Of a stretch of 64,000 bases of DNA, positions 8,929 to 17,262 are shown piece by piece. Source of the DNA: an uncultured Lachnospiraceae bacterium (lineage in GTDB: Bacteria > Bacillota > Clostridia > Lachnospirales > Lachnospiraceae); the NCBI GenBank assembly GCA_934309145.1, contig CAKRCW010000010.1, positions 1 to 64,000 on the forward strand, given 5' to 3'. Numbering within the stretch: position 1 is the stretch's first letter; each line of letters begins with the position of its first letter. The position numbers and the translations under genes are program-made. The notes below the pieces were generated by a model, which worked only from the letters and a program-made list of their open reading frames with translations, made no database searches and was not told where the DNA came from.

Positions 8929-9593
8929 AGCTTGATTTGAATATAGACGAGTATCTTCCTCTCAGAGAGGTTGTTTTTAACACACTTAGACAGGCAATTA
9001 TACAAGGGGAATTTCAGCCAGGGGAGCGTCTTATGGAGGTTGCCCTTGCAAATAAGCTAGGGGTGAGCAGAACCCCTGTGCGTGAGGCAATCAGAATGCT
9101 TGAGCTAGAGGGACTTGTAGTTATGATACCAAGAAAGGGTGCAGAGGTTGCCAACATAACTGTAAAGGACTTAAAGGATGCACTTGAGGTAAGAATGGCA
9201 ATCGAGGCTCTGTCAGTCAAGCTTGCCTGCGAGAGAATAGATGATGAGGGCAAGGAGGAGCTTAAACAGACCTGTATAGCCTTCCGTGAGGCAATCAATT
9301 CCAAGCTTGTGCCAGCTATAGTTGAGGGTGATGAGGCGTTTCACAATACCATTTACAAGGCATCTAAGAACCAGAAGCTGATTAATATAGCCCAGAATCT
9401 TCGTGAGCAGGTATACAGATACCGAGTAGAATACGTTAAAGACTTTTTGTATCACGATATTCTTATCAAGGAGCATGACCAGATTACAATGGCAATACTT
9501 AAGGGAGATGCTGAAACTGCCCAGCGTATTATGGAGGAGCATATCTATAATCAGGAGCAGATAGTTATAAGAAATGTCATAAATCAGAATTAA
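8925..9593 (+). CDS. GntR-family transcriptional regulator with FCD domain
   Basis: A 222-aa DNA-binding regulator. The N-terminal winged helix (residues about 10-75) carries the GntR signature GEFQPGERLMEVALANKLGVSRTPVREAIRMLE. Residues about 80-215 are an all-helical FCD (FadR C-terminal) ligand-binding domain with conserved acidic and His positions (EGDEAFHNTIY, EHDQI). FCD members usually bind small organic acids through a metal. It overlaps ispE by 4 nt and lies 51 nt before gerA; its ligand and targets cannot be read from the sequence. Confidence 0.9.
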   Translation: MKLDLNIDEYLPLREVVFNTLRQAIIQGEFQPGERLMEVALANKLGVSRTPVREAIRMLELEGLVVMIPRKGAEVANITVKDLKDALEVRMAIEALSVKLACERIDDEGKEELKQTCIAFREAINSKLVPAIVEGDEAFHNTIYKASKNQKLINIAQNLREQVYRYRVEYVKDFLYHDILIKEHDQITMAILKGDAETAQRIMEEHIYNQEQIVIRNVINQN

Positions 9594-9644
9594 ATTATAA
9601 GGCTTTGCACACAATATGGATAACATTTTGTGTGCGAGGTCAGT

Positions 9645-11195
9645 ATGAAGAAGATAGCAGATTTATATGACGATAAGAATAAATTAAAAGTAAATATAAA
9701 CAGTGACATATCTAAGAATATAGAGATACTGAAGATATTATTTGGCAGGTCGGGAGACATAGTTCAGAAATCGTTTTGGCTTGAACGTATGCCTGACCCT
9801 GTCCGTATCCATATTATATATATAGATGGGCTCACAGATAACAGTATGGTGGAGGAGACAATTATTAAACCTCTCACATATGAATGGCGTGGAACAAGAG
9901 AGTATAATGATAGATTGTTTGATGCCATTTTTTATTGTGAGGCGCAGACTGTTGATATAAAAAAGGAGAAATCCTTTGACCTTGCAGTTGCCTCTGTTTT
10001 AAAGGGCGATACTGCCATGTTTGTCGATGGCTTTGACGAGGCTCTTGTATTATCGACGAAGAAGCTTCCACTGAGGAGTATAAGTGAAAATGACAACGAG
10101 GCAGGCATGAGAGGCCCTAGGGACAGCTTCAACGAAGGTTTTAGGCACAGCACTGCCCTTATCAGAAGGAGAATTCGAGATGCGAAGCTTAAGTGTGAAC
10201 AGGGCAGCATAGGTCAGCGTACAAGGACGGACTATGCTCTCATGTATTTGGAAGATGTGGCAAAGCCGGAGCTTGTCGCTGATATAAGAGAACGTATAGA
10301 AAAATATGATATAGATGCCATATTTGATAGTGGTATGGCAGAACATCTTATGGAGGACAGGTGGTATTCTCCATTTCCTACATTTCAGTCAACCACCAGA
10401 CCAGATAAGGTAGCAGCGGGCATTGCTGAGGGAAGGGTTGCAGTCGTGTTTGACAATTCACCTGAGGTCATAGTTGCACCATCTAATTTCAATATGCTTC
10501 TTCAGGCGTCTGATGATTATTACAATAGATGGGCGGTTGGAACATTTGCGAGAATATTAAGGTATGTGGCAGCATTTTTGGCGATAACATTTCCGGGTTT
10601 TTATATTGCTGTTACCGTATATCATAGTGAAATGCTGCCGACCAGACTGCTTTATGCAATAGCTTCTGCACGTTCGCTTGTAACATTTCCTATTGTGGTC
10701 GAGGTTCTAATAATGGAATTTTTGTTTGAGCTTTTAAGGGAGGCTGGAATCAGGCTTCCCGGTCCGCTTGGCAATACAATAGGCGTTGTCGGCGGGCTTA
10801 TTGTTGGGCAGGCAGCAGTTGATGCGGGAATTGTTAGTACTATAGTTGTTATAGTAGTTGCACTTACTGCTATAGCGTCATTTTCTATTCCGAATGAGGA
10901 GTTTGCCTCAGTGTTCAGGCTGCTCAAATTCTTCATAATAATAACGTCGTCAGTATTTGGATTGTATGGTTATCTTATGGGGCTTTTAGTCGTCGCTATA
11001 CACCTGTCTGGTTTAAAGAGCTTTGGTGTGCCATATATGATGCCTGTTGTGTCGGGAAGTGTAGATGGTATGCAGGGAAAAAAGGACTTTATTGCGAGGG
11101 CACCTATTAAATTCATGAGGAGGAGACCTGCGTGGGCGCAGGAAAACAGCAGGGTAAGGCTTAAGAAGAATGATAGGGGGACAAGGTCAAGATGA
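9645..11195 (+). CDS. Spore germination protein, GerA family (A subunit)
   Basis: A 516-aa GerA/SpoVAF-type protein, the A subunit of inner-spore-membrane germinant receptors. It has a soluble N-terminal domain (about 1-270) and a membrane domain with about five helices (about 285-480), including FPGFYIAVTVYHSEMLPT and a GPLGNTIGVVGGLIVGQAAV segment. A GTG start at 9630 is possible; ATG 9645 after GCGAGGT is preferred. It overlaps the following GerB-like gene by 4 nt, as expected for a receptor operon. Expression in the forespore is inferred. Confidence 0.9.
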   Translation: MKKIADLYDDKNKLKVNINSDISKNIEILKILFGRSGDIVQKSFWLERMPDPVRIHIIYIDGLTDNSMVEETIIKPLTYEWRGTREYNDRLFDAIFYCEAQTVDIKKEKSFDLAVASVLKGDTAMFVDGFDEALVLSTKKLPLRSISENDNEAGMRGPRDSFNEGFRHSTALIRRRIRDAKLKCEQGSIGQRTRTDYALMYLEDVAKPELVADIRERIEKYDIDAIFDSGMAEHLMEDRWYSPFPTFQSTTRPDKVAAGIAEGRVAVVFDNSPEVIVAPSNFNMLLQASDDYYNRWAVGTFARILRYVAAFLAITFPGFYIAVTVYHSEMLPTRLLYAIASARSLVTFPIVVEVLIMEFLFELLREAGIRLPGPLGNTIGVVGGLIVGQAAVDAGIVSTIVVIVVALTAIASFSIPNEEFASVFRLLKFFIIITSSVFGLYGYLMGLLVVAIHLSGLKSFGVPYMMPVVSGSVDGMQGKKDFIARAPIKFMRRRPAWAQENSRVRLKKNDRGTRSR

Positions 11196-12736
11196 ATATA
11201 GATAATGGTGTTATATCTGAGAGACAGGCATTTCGTATTGCTCTTCTTGAAAATATAACTGTTGGAATGGTGCTGATACCTTATATAACCACCAGCATAG
11301 CAGGGAAAAAACATTTATGGTTGTTTTTGGCGGGTATTATATTGATAAGCTTGTATGGTGTTCTTGTTTATGGATATTCAAGACTGTTTTCTAAGGGACT
11401 TGCGGATGCCATAGACGAGAGCTTTGGATGGTTTTCCAAGGTGCTTTTGCTTATATATGTTCTAAGATATGTATTGCGTGCGGGAATTGTACTTCTATTT
11501 TTTGCAGATGTTGTGCAGCAATATATGCTCAGAAATATGAATGTGTGGGTTATCGCAGTGCCTTTTATACTTGTATGTGGATATGGGGCAATGCGTGACA
11601 TAGAGGGAAGAGGGCGGCTTCTTGAGCTGCTGTTTTGGTGGATGTTGGTTCCACTTATTCTTGTCGCTGTATTTTCTATAACAAATGTTTCGTGGAATGC
11701 ACTTCCTGATGAAATGTTTTCATCAATAAGCTCCTCGGACGGAGATATCATGAAGATAATTTATGGTGGCTATATAGTGCTTATTTCTACGTCAGGAATG
11801 GAGCTTATGACATTTACCCTTGCAAAGCAGAAGGAAAACAACTGGAAAAATGCCCTGAAAATACTTATATGGATAATTATTGCTCTCGTTCTTGCGTATA
11901 CCTTTGTTATTGGTATTCTTGGAAGCAACTGGACTGGGGCTGATGATAAGGCAGCTTTAAATGTCATGGAGGCATCAGCATTTCCGGGAGGTCTGGTGGA
12001 GAGGATGGACTATCCAGTTCTGGCATTTTGGATAATTGGAATTTTTGCGGTGATAAGCGGGTATATATTTTATGCGAGAGTGTTTGCAAAAAAGGTGTGC
12101 CAGAAGGGTGTCTGGTGGCAGATATTAATAATTATTGCAGCTATACTGCTTGTGATGGGTGGACTGATGATTCGCGGTATAAGAGATGTTATTGTGTTTT
12201 ATATGATATGGATAGATTTTGCCATAAGTGTGCTAGTGCCGCTTATTGTTCTTCTCGTAAGACGTGTGAGAATAGGAAGCTTTATTCTTCTTTTATGTGT
12301 GTCGATAAGCTGTACCGGATGTCAGAACAAGTATGAGTCGGCATCACTTGAAAACAGGGATTATGCAACTGAAATAGATATTGCCATAAATGATAATCAG
12401 GCGTATGTGTTTGAATTTACCATAGCTGACTTAACGGAGTATAACGGGGCTTCTGAGGGACTGCTTGATACAAATGTATATATCTGTGCCTCGACAGGCT
12501 TAGAGAATGCAATGCAAATGTATTATGATGAGAATAACAGACAGCTTGATATAGGGCATGTTAAGAGTATAAAAATATATAGCGAGGATAAGGAAAGACT
12601 GTATGAGTTCGCGAGGGAAATAAGCGAGATGCCTATGATTGCAAAATCTGTTAGTGTGAGCCTTAACGAATCACAGGGGGGCTGCAGGGAAATACTGTTG
12701 AGGGAGCTGATTAAGGAGGCATATACATGGGAATAA
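11192..12736 (+). CDS. GerB-type germination permease fused to a GerC N-terminal domain
   Basis: A 514-aa protein. Residues 1 to about 365 are a ten-helix amino-acid-permease-like GerB unit (ISERQAFRIALLENITVGMVLIPY start). Then follows an extra hydrophobic segment ending in a lipobox-like SCTGC (about residues 352-372), and about 140 residues resembling domain 1 of Ger(x)C lipoproteins (RDYATEIDIAINDNQAYVFEF...). A full GerC is about 370 aa, so only its first part is present, and no separate gerC follows. No ribosome site or ATG was seen at the junction, so a fusion in one frame is the best reading. Confidence 0.8.
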   Translation: MNIDNGVISERQAFRIALLENITVGMVLIPYITTSIAGKKHLWLFLAGIILISLYGVLVYGYSRLFSKGLADAIDESFGWFSKVLLLIYVLRYVLRAGIVLLFFADVVQQYMLRNMNVWVIAVPFILVCGYGAMRDIEGRGRLLELLFWWMLVPLILVAVFSITNVSWNALPDEMFSSISSSDGDIMKIIYGGYIVLISTSGMELMTFTLAKQKENNWKNALKILIWIIIALVLAYTFVIGILGSNWTGADDKAALNVMEASAFPGGLVERMDYPVLAFWIIGIFAVISGYIFYARVFAKKVCQKGVWWQILIIIAAILLVMGGLMIRGIRDVIVFYMIWIDFAISVLVPLIVLLVRRVRIGSFILLLCVSISCTGCQNKYESASLENRDYATEIDIAINDNQAYVFEFTIADLTEYNGASEGLLDTNVYICASTGLENAMQMYYDENNRQLDIGHVKSIKIYSEDKERLYEFAREISEMPMIAKSVSVSLNESQGGCREILLRELIKEAYTWE

Positions 12737-12782
12737 TTCTAGATAAATGTAGGTTAAGCTGCATTTAAAAGGAGGTATTTTC

Positions 12783-13493
12783 ATGGCAAAGAAGCTCATA
12801 AGGGGAACAGTGGTAGGTTGTATGCTTGGTATTGTATGTGGACTATTATTATCATATACCGTATTTTTTGTTAAGCAGTATACTGGAAGCAAGGAGACAT
12901 ACGCGAGAGATATCGAGGGCTCACCATATATAAGCGTAATGAGTACGGACAGCACGACAATGGAGGATGTATTTCTTCGTTTTCATGTCAGGGCTAACAG
13001 TAATTCAGATGAGGATATTGCACTTAAATATGAGGTGCGAGATGCTGTGTTAGATTATCTGGATGCGAGTATAGATGATGATGCCGAGCGTGACGAGGTA
13101 ATTAATTATATTAATGATAATTTAGATGACATAAAAAAGATATGCCAGAAAACCATAGTCGAGGCAGGGTACACTTATCCTGTAAATGTGTATACTACAA
13201 ATGATTATTTCCCTATGCGTCAGTATGGAGAGATGGTAATTCCGGCAGGTGACTATGACGCGTTAAGAATAGATATAGGTGATGCAAAGGGAGAGAATTT
13301 CTGGTGTCTTTTATATCCTATGATGTGTTACACGATTGACAGCGGAGCTGTGGTATCGCGCGGTGATGAGGAACGATTAAGCGATTGCTTAAGTGATGAG
13401 GAATACAAGGAATTATTTATAGATATGGATACAGGAGATAATGATGTCGAAATAAAATTCAAATTAATTGACTGGATAAGTGCCATTCTCTAA
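12783..13493 (+). CDS. spoIIR: Stage II sporulation protein R
   Basis: A 236-aa secreted signalling protein, made in the forespore, that triggers SpoIIGA to process pro-sigma-E in the mother cell. It has an N-terminal signal/anchor segment (about residues 7-27) and the family hallmark FLRFHVRANSNSDEDIALKYEVRDAVL, later YPVNVYTTNDYFPMRQYG and LPAGDYDALR-like segments (here IPAGDYDALRIDIG). A strong AAAAGGAGG site precedes the ATG. Length is normal for the family. Its position after the germination operon fits a forespore-expressed cluster. Confidence 0.92.
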   Translation: MAKKLIRGTVVGCMLGIVCGLLLSYTVFFVKQYTGSKETYARDIEGSPYISVMSTDSTTMEDVFLRFHVRANSNSDEDIALKYEVRDAVLDYLDASIDDDAERDEVINYINDNLDDIKKICQKTIVEAGYTYPVNVYTTNDYFPMRQYGEMVIPAGDYDALRIDIGDAKGENFWCLLYPMMCYTIDSGAVVSRGDEERLSDCLSDEEYKELFIDMDTGDNDVEIKFKLIDWISAIL

Positions 13494-13563
13494 TGCATTT
13501 TATGCATATATATGCTATAATCCATAAAGATGTATTAGCATATAACGAAGAGAGGTATATATT

Positions 13564-14613
13564 ATGTCAAAGAAGAATATCGCAGTAGTATTTGGAGGTC
13601 GTTCATCAGAGCATGAGGTATCATGTATTTCGGTTGTGACCATAGCAAAGGCGATAAACACAGACAAATACAACACATATCTTATAGGAATCACAAAGGA
13701 TGGACATTGGCTTAAGGCTGATTCTATTTCTTCTATAGAGGATGGAACATGGAGAGACAGCAAGGTTACCGCTGTAATTTCTCCGGATACTAATGGAGAA
13801 CTACTCATCTCAGAGGGTGATGAATGTGTAAAGTTAGATGTTATATTCCCTGTGCTCCATGGAATGTATGGTGAGGATGGAACAATACAGGGTTTGTTTG
13901 AGATGTCAGGTATTCCATATGTAGGATGTGGTGTTCTTGCATCGGCAGCTTCAATGGATAAGTTCTATACTAAGCTCATAGTTGACACATTAGGAATAAG
14001 ACAGGCGCAGTACGTTCCTGTACTTAAGGAGCAGCTTGGAGATATTGAAAAGGTAATATCAAGAGTTGAGAATACACTTGACTATCCTGTATTTATAAAG
14101 CCGTCTAAGGCGGGTTCATCAAAGGGAGTATCTAAGGCAGATAACCGTGACATGTTGATTGAAGGCTTAACGCTTGCGGCCAAGCATGATTATAAGATTC
14201 TTGTGGAAGAGACAATCGTTGGACGTGAGATAGAGTGTGGTGTTATGGGTTACGGGGATAACACAAAGGCATCCGGTGTTGGAGAAATTCTTGCAGCAGC
14301 AGAGTTCTACGACTATGATGCTAAGTACAATAATGCGGAGTCAAAGACTGTAATTGGTCCTGATATGCCGGATGGCAAGGAGGATGAGATAAGAGAGGAT
14401 GCTGTTAAGATATTCAATGCACTTGACGGATTTGGACTCTCAAGAGTAGACTTCTTCCTTGAGAAGGATACAAATTGCGTAGTATTTAATGAGATAAATA
14501 CACTTCCGGGATTTACATCTATAAGTATGTATCCTATGTTGTGGGGGGCTAAGGGTTACGATATAGAGAAGCTGGTAGAGTCACTTATTGATATGGCAGT
14601 GGAGAGACCATAA
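13564..14613 (+). CDS. ddl: D-alanine--D-alanine ligase
   Basis: A 349-aa ATP-grasp ligase that makes D-Ala-D-Ala for peptidoglycan precursors. It shows the N-terminal FGGRSSEHEVSCIS motif, VFPVLHGMYGEDGTIQGLFE, the ATP-grasp loop KPSKAGSSKGVSK, and the C-terminal NEINTLPGFTSISMYPMLW signature. An AGAGAGG site lies 9 nt before the ATG. The stop codon overlaps the next start codon by one base (TAATG). A DdlA-like subfamily member is likely from its length and insertions. Confidence 0.95.
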   Translation: MSKKNIAVVFGGRSSEHEVSCISVVTIAKAINTDKYNTYLIGITKDGHWLKADSISSIEDGTWRDSKVTAVISPDTNGELLISEGDECVKLDVIFPVLHGMYGEDGTIQGLFEMSGIPYVGCGVLASAASMDKFYTKLIVDTLGIRQAQYVPVLKEQLGDIEKVISRVENTLDYPVFIKPSKAGSSKGVSKADNRDMLIEGLTLAAKHDYKILVEETIVGREIECGVMGYGDNTKASGVGEILAAAEFYDYDAKYNNAESKTVIGPDMPDGKEDEIREDAVKIFNALDGFGLSRVDFFLEKDTNCVVFNEINTLPGFTSISMYPMLWGAKGYDIEKLVESLIDMAVERP

Positions 14614-15026
14614 TGAAGGTAAATATACAGTTTGAGAGTACGGACACCGATGGAGCGGTGTCCGTATCTAATATAAGTGCAGTAATGCAAAAAAGAGAAA
14701 ATGACTATAGGCTGGTATATGTTGAGGATTTATCAGGTGACGGAAAGATGACTAAGTCAATTATGCTTCTCTCAGATACAGGACTTAGAATAACTAGAAC
14801 CGGTGAGCTTAGGACAGATTTTATGTATGGACAGTCTATGACCCACCATACTTCATATGAGACACCATATGGAAGATTTCCAGTTACACTAGAGACTGAG
14901 GATTATGATTTTAAGCTTGGTGGAGATGAATTTATAATCAGTGCCGAAACCGGCTATAGACTTATTGTAGGCGGGCAGGAACCACTCTTTATGCGTATGA
15001 AAATACGGGTAACACCTATTAGCTAG
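14613..15026 (+). CDS. DUF1934 domain-containing protein
   Basis: A 137-aa beta-rich protein with the DUF1934 (YwiB-like, calycin-like barrel) pattern: a MTKSIMLLSDTGLRITRTGELRTDFMYG central strand set followed by YETPYGRFPVTLETEDY. It is translationally coupled to ddl by a one-base overlap. The family is widespread in Firmicutes and often near argS or cell-wall genes; its biochemical role is not established. It ends against the oppositely transcribed CPBP gene. Confidence 0.82.
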   Translation: MKVNIQFESTDTDGAVSVSNISAVMQKRENDYRLVYVEDLSGDGKMTKSIMLLSDTGLRITRTGELRTDFMYGQSMTHHTSYETPYGRFPVTLETEDYDFKLGGDEFIISAETGYRLIVGGQEPLFMRMKIRVTPIS

Positions 15027-15027
15027 A

Positions 15028-15909
15028 TTATGCAGGATTTTCTGTTACCTTCTTGTTATTGAGAATAATAACAAGAAGTATGATTAATGCTATGCCAGAG
15101 ACAATACATGATATAATGGTGGCTGTGTTGTTTATATATATGAATTGTGGTACAAGGAAGATGCTTATATTTACAGCCATGTGAAGAATTATGCTATAAA
15201 CTATGCTTCCAAGCTTCTGCGATACTATTCCAAGTATAATACCCATAACAAAGGCATATATTATCTGTACTATATTGCCATGGTATAATCCGAATAGTGC
15301 TGCCTGAAGTATTATTGCCCAAATAGCTGGCATACAGCGTTTTGAATAATTCATTATTATCCCGCGGAACAAAAGCTCTTCACCGATAGGTGCGAGGAGT
15401 ATAACGGATAAGATTAAAAGCCATGATGACTGCGCACCTGTGACATTAGATACCAGGGAATCATAGTTCTCAAATGTCTCCTTGAATAATGGACGTACAA
15501 GAGAGAGAACACAGTCAACAAGAATCTGGGACATATATCCGCACACAACAAGTACGGTTATAGTCTTAATTAATCGGGATTTGTTTATTCTTAAGTTCTT
15601 TATGCTATCAAGAATAGTTGTATCGTTTTTTTTCACAAATACTCTGTAATACCATATTCCAAAGCACAAAATAAAAAGGGCATATTGTGCTAAACTAATA
15701 TATGCCCTGTTCATAGGCTGATTATATGCTTCTGTTATAATCTTTCCCATTGAACGGGTACGAATCGTTCTTGTATCTGATAAAAGATTATATATAAATA
15801 TAATCAGAGCATCACCGGCCATTACCGCATACTGTAAAACAGCAGCGATAAAAACCGGTAAAAATATACATATTATATCTTTGAATGTATAATTCCTATT
15901 TGATACCAT
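15028..15909 (-). CDS. CPBP-family intramembrane metalloprotease
   Basis: A 293-aa polytopic protein with about eight predicted helices. It carries the CPBP (Abi/Rce1) motifs in order: EELLFRG (E177, E178, R182), FGLYHG (F206...H210) and HMAVN (H243, N247). The frame stays open upstream to 16155, but that extension is Arg/Lys-rich and antisense in character to the neighbour's coding, so MVSNRNYTF at 15909 was chosen. It overlaps the end of the upstream gene by 14 nt, implying coupling. Substrate unknown. Confidence 0.85.
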   Translation of the reverse strand: MVSNRNYTFKDIICIFLPVFIAAVLQYAVMAGDALIIFIYNLLSDTRTIRTRSMGKIITEAYNQPMNRAYISLAQYALFILCFGIWYYRVFVKKNDTTILDSIKNLRINKSRLIKTITVLVVCGYMSQILVDCVLSLVRPLFKETFENYDSLVSNVTGAQSSWLLILSVILLAPIGEELLFRGIIMNYSKRCMPAIWAIILQAALFGLYHGNIVQIIYAFVMGIILGIVSQKLGSIVYSIILHMAVNISIFLVPQFIYINNTATIISCIVSGIALIILLVIILNNKKVTENPA

Positions 15910-16498
15910 CTTTAATCTTCTTAGCTCTTTCTTTTTCACGCTTAATTTCTTCCTTGGACTTAACCTTGTCAAGACCTTTGGCTTTATTCTGAGCTTTAGC
16001 CATAACCTCATCGTTAATCTGCTTCTGGTACTCTGCCTGGCGAGCACGCATCTTATTTCTAAAGCCCTTTTTCTTCTTCTTGCCAGTCGCCTCTTCCTCG
16101 GCAACAGCATTCTTCTTGCCACGTACGCTCTTAACACTAAGTACATAGATACCACTTACCATCGCCTTTACTTCGCCCTTAGTAGGAACTTCATCGAAGA
16201 TGGCATCATCACAGATAAGATTCATAATCTGTGGACCAATCTTAGCCTTGACGATAGGAAGCTTAGCCTTCTGATATCTCTTAGGCGTCTGTTCAAGAAC
16301 CATCTTAGGCAGACCGGCTTCCTTCATAGGTAATATCTTCTTATCAATAACGAGCATGGTAACAGGTTGTGCAGCCTCCGCCATCTGCTCTTTCTGGGAA
16401 ATCTGTTTCTTCTGAAGCTTATCTCCGAACTTATACAGTACAAGCATGGCAATCATTGCCACAACAACAATAATAATTAAAACTAACCACCAATGCAT
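15896..16498 (-). CDS. Single-pass membrane protein with basic cytoplasmic tail
   Basis: A 200-aa protein of unrecognised function. One N-terminal membrane helix (about residues 4-21) is followed by a beta-like region (PVTMLVIDKKILPMKEAGLP, KAKIGPQIMNLICDDAIFDEVPTKGEVKAMVSG) and a highly charged Lys/Glu-rich helical tail (about 125-200). The ribosome site GGAGG (complement of 16505-16509) precedes the ATG. It lies between plsC and the CPBP gene in the same direction. Proteins of this layout appear in Lachnospiraceae next to plsC, but I know no function. Confidence 0.6.
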   Translation of the reverse strand: MHWWLVLIIIVVVAMIAMLVLYKFGDKLQKKQISQKEQMAEAAQPVTMLVIDKKILPMKEAGLPKMVLEQTPKRYQKAKLPIVKAKIGPQIMNLICDDAIFDEVPTKGEVKAMVSGIYVLSVKSVRGKKNAVAEEEATGKKKKKGFRNKMRARQAEYQKQINDEVMAKAQNKAKGLDKVKSKEEIKREKERAKKIKDGIK

Positions 16499-16516
16499 TG
16501 GTTTACCTCCGTAAAA

Positions 16517-17242
16517 TTATATTTTGTGAGAATCTCTCATGCTCTGAATCATGCCAGGTATCTCATTATATACAGCCTTTCTTTCCTTAGGTGATAACTC
16601 TGTTGGGTAAAAAGGCTTTCCGAACTCTATAATAACCTTATGGCTTCTTATATGTTTCTTAGGTGCTGATTCAAGTAACAAATCAGAACCACTTATTGCA
16701 ACAGGGACTATAGGTGACTTAGACTTTTCTGCCATCTTATAGCCTCCCTCCTTGAAAGGAAGGAGATTGTCAGTCTGGTTACGGGTTCCTTCAGGGAATA
16801 ATACCATTGAATGTCCCATCTTCATAAACTCAGCACCCTGCTTTATAGTCTCCATACCCTGCTTTATGTCATTTCTGTCTAAGAACAGGCAGCCTATGTC
16901 ATCCATATATAATGGAAGTAAAGGAATCTTACGCATTTCCTTCTTGGCAATGAATCCTACAGGTGTTCCTATTGACTCATGGTATATCAGTATATCAAAA
17001 TAGCTTCTGTGGTTACCTACGAACAGTACGGGCACATCGGTTGGAATATTCTCCTTACCCCTTATCTCAACGTGGCAACCGGATAATTTTAACTCAAGAC
17101 GGAAAAATCCAGATACATATTTGCGGCTTTTCTTCCAGGCTTTGTCAGGATCCTTCTTCCACAGGTTTCTTAAATACCAGTGGTATGGGAGACTGAAGAA
17201 TAAAGCAATCATCAGGACGATTCCAACTCCAACTGTTTTCAT
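16517..17242 (-). CDS. plsC: 1-acyl-sn-glycerol-3-phosphate acyltransferase
   Basis: A 241-aa membrane-associated acyltransferase that makes phosphatidic acid from lysophosphatidate. An N-terminal hydrophobic anchor (about 3-20) is followed by the catalytic HX4D motif (NHRSYFD, H78 and D83), the substrate-binding FPEGTRN motif (about 148-154), and a conserved PIVPVAISG segment. Length matches the bacterial family. An AGGAGG site (complement around 17249) precedes the ATG. It lies 20 nt downstream of malQ in the same direction. Confidence 0.9.
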   Translation of the reverse strand: MKTVGVGIVLMIALFFSLPYHWYLRNLWKKDPDKAWKKSRKYVSGFFRLELKLSGCHVEIRGKENIPTDVPVLFVGNHRSYFDILIYHESIGTPVGFIAKKEMRKIPLLPLYMDDIGCLFLDRNDIKQGMETIKQGAEFMKMGHSMVLFPEGTRNQTDNLLPFKEGGYKMAEKSKSPIVPVAISGSDLLLESAPKKHIRSHKVIIEFGKPFYPTELSPKERKAVYNEIPGMIQSMRDSHKI

Positions 17243-17262
17243 AGGCGATACCTCCTTATATT

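Noticed and set aside
12265..12736. Separate gerC-like lipoprotein gene starting at a GTG
   Set aside because: There is no ribosome site before the GTG and the frame runs on without a stop from the GerB part.
15910..16155. Possible 82-residue N-terminal extension of the CPBP protease
   Set aside because: It is the out-of-frame reading of the upstream gene, very Arg/Lys-rich, and the normal family start lies at 15909.
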